This document shows positions 1 through 7,778 of a stretch of DNA of 64,000 nt, in pieces. Origin of the DNA: Burkholderia metallica (GTDB lineage Bacteria; Pseudomonadota; Gammaproteobacteria; Burkholderiales; Burkholderiaceae). The first letter of the stretch is position 1, and every line of letters starts with the position of its first letter. Location: positions 335,333-399,332 of the forward strand of contig NZ_CADFDB010000008.1 in NCBI RefSeq assembly GCF_902832845.1. Reading direction: 5' to 3'. The notes under the pieces were generated by a model. It had not been told where the DNA came from. It searched no databases and was given only the letters and a program-made list of their open reading frames with translations. The translations under genes and the position numbers were made by a program.

Positions 1-1
1 G

Positions 2-607
2 CTGCCGAAGATCATCCGGCGTTTTCGCGGCGAGTATCCGGCCGTCGAGCTGAGCCTGCACGAGATGTCGACGATGGACCAGATCAAGGCGCTGAAGGAA
101 GGGCGCATCGACGTCGGGTTCGGGCGCATCCGCCACGAGGATCCGAGCGTGCGGCGCGTCGTGCTGCGCGAGGAGCGGATGATCGTCGCGCTGCCGGTCG
201 GCCACGTGCTCGACAGCGCGAAGCCCGTGCTGTCGCTGCACGATCTCGTGAACGACACGCTGATCATCTTTCCGAAGGCGCCGCGCCCGAGCTATGCGGA
301 CCAGGTGCTCGCGGCGTTTCACGACCGCGCGTTGCAGCCGCGCAAGATCTACGAGACGCGCGAACTGCAGATCGCGCTCGGCCTCGTCGCGATGGGCGAG
401 GGCGTGTCGGTCGTGCCGCAGAGCGTGTACGGGCTGAAGCGCGACGACATCAGCTACAAGCCGCTCGACGATCCGAACCTCGTGTCGCCGATCATCATGA
501 GCATGCGGATGCTCGACGAATCGGAGGACATCCGCGCGATGCAGGCGCTGATCTACCGGCTGTACGACGAGGCGAAGATGGACTATCTGCCGCCGCAGCC
601 CGAATGA
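2..607 (+). CDS. LysR-type regulator, BenM/CatM-like, C-terminal part (5' end outside window)
   Basis: About 201 residues are visible; the helix-turn-helix lies upstream of the window. What remains is the effector-binding domain of a LysR-type transcriptional regulator. The stretch LHEMSTMDQIKALKEGRIDVGFGRI at its start and the later GLVAMGEGVSVVPQSV are typical of the BenM/CatM/CatR branch, which senses muconate or benzoate and activates aromatic catabolism. No aromatic catabolic genes lie to the right, so its targets are probably to the left. The frame is open from base 2 and stops at TGA 605-607. LysR family membership is near certain; the effector is inferred from family resemblance only. 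Confidence 0.85.
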   Translation: MPKIIRRFRGEYPAVELSLHEMSTMDQIKALKEGRIDVGFGRIRHEDPSVRRVVLREERMIVALPVGHVLDSAKPVLSLHDLVNDTLIIFPKAPRPSYADQVLAAFHDRALQPRKIYETRELQIALGLVAMGEGVSVVPQSVYGLKRDDISYKPLDDPNLVSPIIMSMRMLDESEDIRAMQALIYRLYDEAKMDYLPPQPE

Positions 608-725
608 ACGCGCGGGCGGTGGGGGCTTGCTTGACGCTGCGGGCGGCCGCGGGCCACCATCGCGCAATTCGATGCGGCCGCCGGCGGGCGGCCGTTCTCA
701 TGCAGACGACAGGCACATCACACAC

Positions 726-1535
726 ATGACCGCAATCGTGACCGAGGAGACCACCGTCGAGACGCCGCAAGGGCGTCTCTTCGCGAAACGCTGGCGCGGC
801 GGCCCCGCGCAACCGGCGGCAGGCGAGCCGGCCGCACCGATCGTGCTGCTGCACGATTCGCTCGGTTGCGTCGAGCTGTGGCGCGACTTCCCCGCGCAGC
901 TCGCGCGCGCCACGCAGCGCGACGTGATCGCATACGACCGTCTCGGCTTCGGTCGTTCCGATCGTCATCCGGGCACACTCGGCACGACGTTCGTGCGCGA
1001 CGAGGCCGATCATGCGTTCGCGACGCTGCTCGAACAGCTTGGCGTCGATGCGTTCGTCGCGTTCGGGCACAGCGTCGGCGGCGGGATGGCGATCGGTTGC
1101 GCGGCCGCGCATCCGGAGCGCTGCCGCGCGCTCGTGACGATCGCCGCGCAGGCGTTCGTCGAGGATCGAACGCTGGCCGGGATTCGCGACGCGGGGCAGC
1201 AGTTCGACGAACCGGGGCAGCTCGACCGGCTCGCGCGCTATCACGGCGACAAGGCCGAATGGGTGTTGCGCGCGTGGGTCGACACGTGGCTGTCGCCGGC
1301 GTTTCGCGACTGGAATCTCGACGACGACTTGCGGCGCGTGCACTGCGCGACGCTCGCGATTCACGGCGAAGACGACGAATACGGGTCCGACGTGCATCCG
1401 AAGCGGATCGCCGCGCAGGTCGCGGGGCCGTCGTCGTATCTGTTGCTCGGCCGGTGCGGACACATGCCGCACCGCGAGCGGACCGACGACGTGCTGGCCG
1501 CTGTCGCGACGTTCCTGCGCGACGCGCGCGCGTGA
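726..1535 (+). CDS. alpha/beta hydrolase
   Basis: A 269-residue alpha/beta-hydrolase-fold protein. The nucleophile elbow is GHSVGGG near residue 116, the acid is probably the Asp in HGEDDEYG near residue 215, and the base is the His in GRCGHMPHRE near residue 246. The oxyanion-hole strand is IVLLHDSLG. The frame is open upstream to 627, but the ATG at 726 fits the usual start of this family, although no strong ribosome-binding site precedes it. It resembles the MhpC/DhaA-like group of small-molecule esterases or C-C hydrolases; substrate unknown. It lies 118 bp after the LysR gene on the same strand and converges with the next gene. Confidence 0.85.
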   Translation: MTAIVTEETTVETPQGRLFAKRWRGGPAQPAAGEPAAPIVLLHDSLGCVELWRDFPAQLARATQRDVIAYDRLGFGRSDRHPGTLGTTFVRDEADHAFATLLEQLGVDAFVAFGHSVGGGMAIGCAAAHPERCRALVTIAAQAFVEDRTLAGIRDAGQQFDEPGQLDRLARYHGDKAEWVLRAWVDTWLSPAFRDWNLDDDLRRVHCATLAIHGEDDEYGSDVHPKRIAAQVAGPSSYLLLGRCGHMPHRERTDDVLAAVATFLRDARA

Positions 1536-1546
1536 GCGCGACCGCC

Positions 1547-1570
1547 GTCGGCGGGCCTGCGCCCGCCGAT
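1547..1570. terminator. GC-rich hairpin between convergent genes
   Basis: CGGCGGGC-CTGC-GCCCGCCG forms a perfect 8-bp stem between the two converging stop codons at 1535 and 1573. There is no T-run on either side, so it is at best a weak or Rho-assisted bidirectional terminator. Confidence 0.4.
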
Positions 1571-1572
1571 CG

Positions 1573-1926
1573 TCAGAACGCGAGCTGGATCGCGAGATCG
1601 ATCGCGAGCAGTGCGATCGAGCAGCCGATCCCGAGGACCACGTTCGGCAGCCGGTGCTCGAAGTCGCGATGATCCTTGCGCATCGCGGCGCCGAGCAGGA
1701 AGATCGCCTCGACGACGATCTGCAGCCCGACGAACAGCAGCATCAGCAGATATTCGTAACCCATCTGCTTGAACGCGGCGAACTGCATCCCGTGATCGCG
1801 GATCCATTGGCCGACGCGCAGCAGTTCGTACACGAACAGCAATGCGGGAAACAGGTAGCTGATGAAATAGGTCGGCGCGGTGGCGTGCCGTAGTTCGAGG
1901 TGGAAGTGCTGATGCGTGGATGCCAT
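1573..1926 (-). CDS. small four-helix-like membrane protein, hypothetical
   Basis: 117 residues when started at the ATG at 1926, which has a strong ribosome-binding site (AAGGAGGG) about seven bases upstream; the longer open frame to 2016 is not needed. It has hydrophobic segments around residues 20-40 (TYFISYLFPALLFVYELL), 60-80 (YLLMLLFVGLQIVVEAIFLLG) and 97-117 (VVLGIGCSIALLAIDLAIQL). The N-terminus is His-rich and cytosolic-looking (MASTHQHFHLELRH). I do not recognise the family. It ends by converging with the alpha/beta hydrolase gene. Function unknown. Confidence 0.75.
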   Translation of the reverse strand: MASTHQHFHLELRHATAPTYFISYLFPALLFVYELLRVGQWIRDHGMQFAAFKQMGYEYLLMLLFVGLQIVVEAIFLLGAAMRKDHRDFEHRLPNVVLGIGCSIALLAIDLAIQLAF

Positions 1927-2229
1927 CACGAATCCCTCCTTGCAACGCATGATTGCGGTCGCGACGGCGGCGTGACGACGTGCCGATGAAGGGATTACCC
2001 GAGGCGTCGTGCGCAACCGTACGACATCAGCATACCGCTGCGCGGGAAATTTGGCATGCGATGGTTGCGATCGTCGTAAAAATGCCTACGCGCTGCGCGA
2101 CCGGCGGTGCTTGCAAGTATCGATGGCAATCCGTCGCAGGGGATCGGGCACCCGCATTCGGCCGTGCGGGCCGTCAGAGCGATCGAGCGCTGGGCGCAGC
2201 CGGGCGCGCGGTAAGCGCGCGCATCGGCA
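1927..2229. other. intergenic region, 303 bp
   Basis: It lies between the start of the small membrane protein gene and the end of the hutC-like gene, both on the minus strand, so it should carry the promoter of the membrane protein. It is less GC-rich near 2030-2090. I see no convincing gene, terminator or operator. Confidence 0.5.
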
Positions 2230-2925
2230 TCAGAAATGCCCGGTGAACCGGTAGCGGCTGCCCGGGTGCCACAGATTGGCGACCGACGCGACCAGCCCTT
2301 GCGACCATGTGCGCCGATGCAGCAGCAGGCACGGCTCGCGGTCGTCCATCGCGAGGTGGCGGCGCGTTTCGGCGTCGGGCATCGCGGCCTCGATCCGGTA
2401 TTCGACGCGCTGCAGTGGCGCGACGCGCGTCAGGTACTGGTTCGGCGTCGTCGTCGTGAAGTCCTGCAACGCATATTCCGGCGCGCAGGCCGGATTGACC
2501 CAGCGCTCCTCGAGCTGCACGGGCGTGTCGTTCTCGAAGTGCAGCACGCGCGAATGGAAGATCGGGCTGCCGGTGTCGATCTGCAGCTCGTCGGCGAGCT
2601 TCGCGTCGGCGACGGCCGCGCCGACCTGCAGCACCTGCGCGCGATAGCCGTGGCCGCGCGCGGCGACTTCGTCCGAGATGCTGCGGATCGCGACGAGCGT
2701 CGATTCGTACTTCGGCGACGCGACGTAGGTGCCGGAGCCGCGCGTACGCGTGAGCACCTGTTCGGCGGTCAGCTCGCGCAGCGCGCGGTTGACGGTCATC
2801 CGCGCGACGTTGAATTCGCGCGCCAGCTCGTTCTCCGACGGCACCTGGTCGCCTTCCGCCCATTCGCCGGCATGAATGCGCGCGAGGATGAAGTCCTTGA
2901 TTTCCTGATAGATCGGTGTGGTCAT
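2230..2925 (-). CDS. hutC: GntR/HutC-family transcriptional repressor
   Basis: 231 residues. The N-terminal GntR winged helix (about 5-75) contains VPSENELAREFNVARMTVNRALREL and the wing RTRGSGTYVA. The C-terminal UTRA ligand domain (about 90-230) has the HutC signature blocks EVAARGH, FHSRVLHFENDTPVQLEERWVNP, DFTTTTPNQYLTRVAPL and HPGSRYRFTG. HutC represses histidine utilisation genes and is relieved by urocanate. No hut catabolic gene is next to it, which is unusual. A site resembling a HutC operator lies upstream of the amino-acid transporter at 5257-5274. Family assignment is strong; identity as the genome's only HutC is not established. Confidence 0.85.
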   Translation of the reverse strand: MTTPIYQEIKDFILARIHAGEWAEGDQVPSENELAREFNVARMTVNRALRELTAEQVLTRTRGSGTYVASPKYESTLVAIRSISDEVAARGHGYRAQVLQVGAAVADAKLADELQIDTGSPIFHSRVLHFENDTPVQLEERWVNPACAPEYALQDFTTTTPNQYLTRVAPLQRVEYRIEAAMPDAETRRHLAMDDREPCLLLHRRTWSQGLVASVANLWHPGSRYRFTGHF

Positions 2926-3108
2926 GGGATCACGATTCCAGAGTCGGCAGCGGCCCGCCGCCGAATGCCGATCCGGCGCGCGCCCGGCGCCGAGTGTACC
3001 GGTTTCGCGGACGCGCGGGCCCGGATTCCCCCGAATGATCCCTGTTCGGCCGGCGCGCGTCCATGCGGGATTGCACAGAGCGGCCGGCCTTTGCCGACGG
3101 GCGTGCGC

Positions 3109-4236
3109 TCAGAACCGATGCCGGATGCCGACCGTCCCGACCACCTGCGTATGGTTCGACGAAGCCGCGAGCCCCGTGACGTTCGCAAACCCGAGCGTCG
3201 CGCCCGACGGCACGCCGAACTGATGCTGATAGACGGTTTCCGCATAGACGTCGGTGCGCTTGCTCAGCGCGTAGTCGGCCATCAGCGTTACCTGATGCCA
3301 TTTCGGCCGGTGGCTGCCGGCTGCGTCGTCGTAGCGGCCGTCGGTGAACGTATAGGCGCCCGCGAACGAAACCGCTGGCGTCAGCGCGTAACGCGCGTTG
3401 ACTTCGTAGTTGTCGAAGCGCAGCGCGTTCAGCGCGCCGGGCAGCGACGATGCGGCCGTGTCGTCGAACATCGAATGCGTCCACAACGCGCCGACCGTCA
3501 GCCGGTCGAACGCATAGCTGCCGCCCGCGCCCATCACGCGCTGGCGCACGGCCGGGAAGTTCGGCGCGTCGTTGGTCGACAGCGCACCGCCGGGCGTCAG
3601 CCCGCCGCGGTTGAGTTGCAGATACGCGGCGCCGAGGCTGACCGGCCCGTTCGCATACGACACGCCGGCGCTGTACGCACGGTTGTTCGCGAAGCCGCCG
3701 GCCGCGTTGCTGAACCCGTACAGGCCGCCGAACTGCCAGCCGGCGAGCGTCGGGCTCGTGTATTTCACCGCGTTGTCGATGTAGAACGAATCGTCGAGGT
3801 TGTCGTTGTCGAACGGATGCGACGCGAGGTTGTTGCCGTCGCCGTTGTTCGCCATTGCGAGCGGGCCGAGCGTGTCGACCACGGCGTCGTATTGGCGGCC
3901 GAGCGTCAGCGCGCCGTACCGGTCGCTCTGCAGGCCGACGTACGCGCGACGGCCGAACATCGTATTTCTGTAGGACTGCGTGCCGTTGTTCAGGTTGAAG
4001 CCGCTTTCGAGGCGGAACAGCGCATGCAGGCCGCCACCGAGATCCTCGTTGCCGCTCAGGCCGAACACGGTGTTCGACAGCAGGCCGCTGCCTTGCTGCC
4101 ACGCGCTTTTGCCCGACTGGTTGTTCGTGTAGGCGATACCCGCATCGAGCATCCCGTAGAGCGTGACGCTGCTTTGCGCATGCGCGGCGGCGCCGAAGAA
4201 CGCGAGGGAGAGGGTACCGACGACTGCTTTTTTCAT
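3109..4236 (-). CDS. outer-membrane general porin (Porin_4 type)
   Basis: 375 residues from the ATG at 4236, with AGGAAG upstream; the long upstream extension of the frame is discarded because a signal peptide begins exactly here (MKKAVVGTLSLAFFGAAAHA, cleavage before QSSVTLYG). The mature protein begins with the beta-strand SSVTLYGMLDAGIAYTN that typifies betaproteobacterial 16-stranded trimeric porins and ends in a C-terminal Phe (IRHRF), the signal for BamA assembly. Alternating aromatic strands and Gly/Asn loops run throughout. It allows passive diffusion of small hydrophilic solutes. It is the last gene before the hutC-like gene on the same strand, 183 bp away, so probably its own unit. 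Confidence 0.93.
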   Translation of the reverse strand: MKKAVVGTLSLAFFGAAAHAQSSVTLYGMLDAGIAYTNNQSGKSAWQQGSGLLSNTVFGLSGNEDLGGGLHALFRLESGFNLNNGTQSYRNTMFGRRAYVGLQSDRYGALTLGRQYDAVVDTLGPLAMANNGDGNNLASHPFDNDNLDDSFYIDNAVKYTSPTLAGWQFGGLYGFSNAAGGFANNRAYSAGVSYANGPVSLGAAYLQLNRGGLTPGGALSTNDAPNFPAVRQRVMGAGGSYAFDRLTVGALWTHSMFDDTAASSLPGALNALRFDNYEVNARYALTPAVSFAGAYTFTDGRYDDAAGSHRPKWHQVTLMADYALSKRTDVYAETVYQHQFGVPSGATLGFANVTGLAASSNHTQVVGTVGIRHRF

Positions 4237-4423
4237 TGAGTGTGCTTCCTGGAAAGGCCCGTTGCGACGGGAACGACGATCCGGCGCGCGCGCCGACGGC
4301 GTAACGGCGCGGCGCGTGGCGAAGACGAGCCGCATGCGTTCGCGCCGGAAACGCGCGTTCGAATCGATGAAAGGGGGGGGCGGGCGCGAGACGTGTGTCG
4401 TGCGCGACCGCAACGGATGCCGG

Positions 4424-4738
4424 CTAGTGCTGCAGCAGGCGGATCGCGCCGAATTCGGCGGCCGGCAGCAGGCGGAGGATCGACAGGATCGCGGGCGACG
4501 CCTGCGACCGCGCGACTTCAAGCTCGATGCACGCGCGCCCGGTACGGTTGTCGATCGCAGCCGTGTAGAAATTGAGCGCGGCACCGACGGCCTGATGCAG
4601 CAGGCGGCGCACGACGGCGAGGTTGTCCGATTCGATGCGAATCGACAGCAGCACGAATTCGTCGGCGGCGGTCCGGCGCCGCGATCGAACGATCGGCAGC
4701 GCGCGTGAAGCGGCGGTTTCGGTTGTGGTCGGTTTCAT
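4424..4738 (-). CDS. small ACT-like domain protein, hypothetical
   Basis: 104 residues. After a basic, polar N-terminus of about 24 residues, the segment DEFVLLSIRIESDNLAVVRRL, then NFYTAAIDNRTGRACIELEV, follows the beta-alpha-beta pattern of an ACT-like (small-molecule sensing) fold. Family membership is an inference from secondary-structure pattern only. Coding potential is supported by clean codon use, and it has the same orientation as the porin gene 188 bp downstream. It might be a small regulator of amino-acid or aromatic metabolism; no function can be assigned. Confidence 0.6.
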   Translation of the reverse strand: MKPTTTETAASRALPIVRSRRRTAADEFVLLSIRIESDNLAVVRRLLHQAVGAALNFYTAAIDNRTGRACIELEVARSQASPAILSILRLLPAAEFGAIRLLQH

Positions 4739-5463
4739 GCTGGCACCCCGGTTCGCATCGTGCTTCGCACTGCGGAGATTTCATGCTGGACATGCCGCCC
4801 ATTCTAGGAATCGCGGTGACGATACGGTGTATAGACTCGAACCGGCCGCGAAAAGAACGCATAAAAAACGATCGCGACCGCGGATGCGCCGCGAGAGGCG
4901 CGCGAACGTGTTCGCGACGTTGGGCCGCGCGCACGACGTGCGCGTGTCCATGACATGACGAACCTGCGGCAGAAACATCGAACCGATGCCGGCACGCCCG
5001 CGGCATCCGCTGACGGAACCGTCGTTCGGCTACCGGCTGGTCGGTCTGGAAACGGTCCGCATGACCGAGGGGCTGCGCGATGCGGCCTTGTCAGGTCTAG
5101 ACAGGTGAAAGCTGGCGCCCGATGCGCTCGGAAAGCTTCCGTTTAGCTCGATGTAATCCGTAATCAATTGAAATTGAAGGGAAAATTCCACCGGCGAAAC
5201 AATCCGGCGACAACTAGAGATAAACACGGATTGCCGGTGGACGGGCTGAAAAGGCAAAGTTGTATGTACAACTTGGGGCGCCGCCGGAACGGGCGATGTC
5301 CGGGTTGGAAGGGTTCGCGGCGGGGTGTCGTACAGCGGCGCCGGCGCGCGCCGGCCGCGTGCGTGCCGCGCTGTCGTCGGGCGCCGCGCACGGTGCGCGA
5401 TGCGTGCGGCTTGATGAGCAGGCTGCATCACGTCGTGCGTAAGTATCGTTTGATGCGCAGTTA
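4739..5463. other. intergenic region, 725 bp, no convincing gene
   Basis: The several short open frames here overlap one another in all frames and have no good ribosome-binding sites, so none is called. The right half (about 5140-5280) is AT-richer than the surroundings and probably holds the promoter of the hisQMP-type operon; it includes the palindrome at 5257-5274. A periplasmic binding-protein gene, which often precedes such permeases, is absent. Confidence 0.6.
5257..5274. promoter_or_regulatory. perfect palindrome, candidate HutC/GntR operator
   Basis: AAGTTGTA-TG-TACAACTT is an exact inverted repeat of two 8-bp arms around a 2-bp centre, 190 bp upstream of the first permease start. 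The core TTGTATGTACAA is what I recall for HutC operators in pseudomonads. The hutC-like gene ends 3 kb away. Binding is inferred, not shown. Confidence 0.6.
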
Positions 5464-6195
5464 ATGGCTATTGACAATCCAGCCACTTCGATCTGGGTCC
5501 CTCATATGATCTTCCAAGGATTTGGCCCGCTGCTGTGGGCCGGCACGGTGGAAACCGTGAAGCTCGCGGTGCTGTCGCTCGCCGCGTCGCTCGTGCTCGG
5601 CCTCGTCGGCGCGAGCGCGAAACTGTCGACGAATCGCATGCTCAGGTCGGTCGGCACCTTCTACACGACGCTGATCCGCGCGGTGCCCGACCTCGTGCTG
5701 ATGCTGCTGCTGTTCTACGGAATCCAGATCCTGCTGAACAACGTGACCGACATGCTCGGCTGGGACCAGATCGACATCGATCCGTTCGTCGCGGGCGTCA
5801 TCACGCTCGGCTTCATCTACGGCGCGTACTTCACCGAGACCTTCCGCGGCGCGTTCCTCGCCGTGCCGCGCGGCCAGCTCGAAGCGGGCTTCGCGTACGG
5901 AATGAGCGGCTGGCGCGTGTTCCGCCGCATCCTGTTCCCGCAGATGATGCGCTTCGCACTGCCGGGCATCGGCAACAACTGGCAGGTGCTGGTCAAAGCC
6001 ACCGCGCTCGTGTCGATCATCGGCCTCGCGGACGTGGTGAAAGCGTCGCAGGACGCGGGCAAGAGCACGCTCGATTTCTTCTTCTTCACGCTGGCGGCAG
6101 GCGCGATCTACCTCGCGATCACGACGGTGTCGAACGTCGTGCTGCATCACCTCGAGAAGCGTTATTCCGTCGGTGTCCGGAGGCTCGCACTGTGA
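5464..6195 (+). CDS. hisQ: amino-acid ABC transporter permease, HisQ-like
   Basis: 243 residues from ATG 5464; an internal ATG at 5506 (MIFQGFGPLLWAG) matches the usual HisQ N-terminus and may be the true start, as neither has a strong ribosome-binding site. About five membrane helices are visible. The cytoplasmic EAA loop, with ATP-binding-protein contact, reads QLEAGFAYGMSGWRVFRRIL near residue 140. This family works as a HisQ-HisM heterodimer that carries basic amino acids such as histidine, lysine or arginine. The stop overlaps the next start in GTGA. The symbol is by family; the substrate is inferred. Confidence 0.85.
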   Translation: MAIDNPATSIWVPHMIFQGFGPLLWAGTVETVKLAVLSLAASLVLGLVGASAKLSTNRMLRSVGTFYTTLIRAVPDLVLMLLLFYGIQILLNNVTDMLGWDQIDIDPFVAGVITLGFIYGAYFTETFRGAFLAVPRGQLEAGFAYGMSGWRVFRRILFPQMMRFALPGIGNNWQVLVKATALVSIIGLADVVKASQDAGKSTLDFFFFTLAAGAIYLAITTVSNVVLHHLEKRYSVGVRRLAL

Positions 6196-6905
6196 TCGAA
6201 CTCGTCAGCCAGTACTGGCAAAGCTATCTCTATACCGACGGCTACCGCTTCAGCGGCCTCGCGATCACGCTGTGGCTGCTGGTCGTGTCGATCGCGCTGG
6301 GCTTCGCGCTCGCCGTGCCGCTGGCAATCGCGCGCGCGTCGTCGAACCGCTGGATCTCGGGCCCCGTGTGGCTCTATACGTACGTGTTCCGCGGCACGCC
6401 GCTCTACGTGCAACTGCTGATGTGCTACACGGGCATCTACAGCCTGCAGGTCGTGCATAACCACGTGCTGCTCGACACGTTCTTCCGCAACGCGATGAAC
6501 TGCACGCTGCTCGCGTTCGTGCTGAACGAATGCGCGTATGCGACCGAGATCTTCGCGGGCGCGATCAAGGCGACGTCGGCCGGCGAGATCGAAGCCGGGA
6601 TGGCCTACGGGATGTCGCGCTTCAAGCTCTATACGCGGATCATCCTGCCTTCCGCGCTGCGCCGCTCGCTGCCGAGCTACAGCAACGAGGTGATCCTGAT
6701 GCTGCACGCGACCACGCTCGCGTTCACCGCGACCGTGCCCGACATCCTGAAGGTCACGCGCGACGTCAATTCGGCGACGTACATGTCGTTCCAGGCCTAC
6801 GGCATCGCGGCCGTGCTGTACGCCGCCGTCGTGTTCACGCTCATCTGGGCGTTCCGCAAGCTCGAGACGCGCTGGCTCGCGTACCTCGCGCCGCGCGGCC
6901 ACTAA
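6192..6905 (+). CDS. hisM: amino-acid ABC transporter permease, HisM-like
   Basis: 237 residues from a GTG at 6192 that overlaps the hisQ stop by four bases, which implies translational coupling. It begins VIELVSQYWQSYLYTDGYRFSGLAITLWL, the typical HisM/ArtM start, and has about five membrane helices. The EAA loop is EIEAGMAYGMSRFKLYTRII near residue 130. The longer upstream open frame in this phase is the shadow of hisQ. Together with the preceding permease and the ATPase it forms the membrane part of a polar amino-acid importer. Confidence 0.88.
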   Translation: MIELVSQYWQSYLYTDGYRFSGLAITLWLLVVSIALGFALAVPLAIARASSNRWISGPVWLYTYVFRGTPLYVQLLMCYTGIYSLQVVHNHVLLDTFFRNAMNCTLLAFVLNECAYATEIFAGAIKATSAGEIEAGMAYGMSRFKLYTRIILPSALRRSLPSYSNEVILMLHATTLAFTATVPDILKVTRDVNSATYMSFQAYGIAAVLYAAVVFTLIWAFRKLETRWLAYLAPRGH

Positions 6906-6938
6906 CGCTTTCGCAAGATTCGCAAGGAAGGATTCAGC

Positions 6939-7706
6939 ATGTACAAGCTCACCGTCGACAACCTGCACAAGAAGTTCGGCGACAACGAGGTGTTGAAGGG
7001 CGTGTCGATGAAGGCAAAGGCCGGCGACGTGATCAGCATCATCGGCTCGAGCGGCTCCGGCAAGAGCACGTTCCTGCGCTGCATCAACTTCCTCGAGCAG
7101 CCGTGCTCGGGGCAGATCACGATCGGCAGCGAGCCGATCGGGACCACGCGCGACCGCAACGGCTCGCTGCGTGTCGCCGACCCGAAGCAACTTCAGCGGA
7201 TGCGCACGAAGCTGTCGATGGTGTTCCAGCACTTCAACCTGTGGGCGCACATGACGGTGCTCGAGAACATCATCGAAGCGCCGATGGCGGTGCTCGGCGT
7301 CGGCAAGGACGAAGCGATCGCGCGGGCGCGCAAGTATCTGGAGAAGGTCGGCCTCGCGCCGCGCGTCGAGGGCATGTATCCGTCGCACCTGTCGGGCGGC
7401 CAGCAGCAGCGCGTGGCCATTGCGCGTGCGCTCGCGATGGAGCCGGAAGTGATGCTGTTCGACGAGCCGACGTCGGCGCTCGATCCGGAACTGGTGGGCG
7501 AAGTGCTGAAGGTGATGCAGAAGCTCGCCGAGGAAGGCCGCACGATGGTCGTCGTCACGCACGAGATGGGCTTCGCGCGCAACGTGTCGAATCACGTGAT
7601 CTTCCTGCATCAGGGGAAGATCGAGGAGGAAGGGAACCCGCAGGAGATTCTCGTGAATCCGAAGAGCGAACGGCTCGGGCAGTTCCTGTCGGGGCGGTTG
7701 AAGTAA
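6939..7706 (+). CDS. hisP: amino-acid ABC transporter ATP-binding protein, HisP-like
   Basis: 255 residues, preceded by the ribosome-binding site AAGGAAGG. The Walker A is GSSGSGKST near residue 36, the Q-loop is [13 protein letters not shown], the ABC signature is LSGGQQQR near residue 152, the Walker B is [12 protein letters not shown], and the H-loop is VVTHEM. The length and sequence are those of the HisP/GlnQ/ArtP group. It lies 33 bp after the second permease and closes the operon. No periplasmic binding protein is encoded in the window, so the transporter must use one made elsewhere. Confidence 0.93.
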   Translation: MYKLTVDNLHKKFGDNEVLKGVSMKAKAGDVISIIGSSGSGKSTFLRCINFLEQPCSGQITIGSEPIGTTRDRNGSLRVADPKQLQRMRTKLSMVFQHFNLWAHMTVLENIIEAPMAVLGVGKDEAIARARKYLEKVGLAPRVEGMYPSHLSGGQQQRVAIARALAMEPEVMLFDEPTSALDPELVGEVLKVMQKLAEEGRTMVVVTHEMGFARNVSNHVIFLHQGKIEEEGNPQEILVNPKSERLGQFLSGRLK

Positions 7707-7733
7707 ACCGGTCGTTGCGCGGCGCGATGCGTT

Positions 7734-7762
7734 GCCCGTGACGCCGCACCGGCGCCACGGGC
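7734..7762. terminator. hairpin between convergent genes
   Basis: GCCCGTGACGCC and GGCGCCACGGGC pair in 11 of 12 positions around a 5-base loop, in the short gap between two converging stop codons. No T-run follows on either strand, so its strength as a terminator is uncertain. Confidence 0.45.
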
Positions 7763-7778
7763 GTCGCCGTGAAAACGC

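Noticed and set aside
2236-4239. A 667-residue open frame on the plus strand across the hutC and porin genes
   Set aside because: It is antisense to two well-supported genes, Arg/Val-rich and of low protein likelihood; long shadow frames are normal at this GC content.
5095-5102. GTCTAGAC palindrome in the same intergenic region
   Set aside because: The perfect core is only eight bases and the flanks do not extend it; I see no link to a regulator.
4755-5460. Several short frames of 60-130 residues between the ACT-like gene and hisQ
   Set aside because: They overlap in all six frames, have no ribosome-binding sites and contain the candidate operator and the AT-rich promoter zone.
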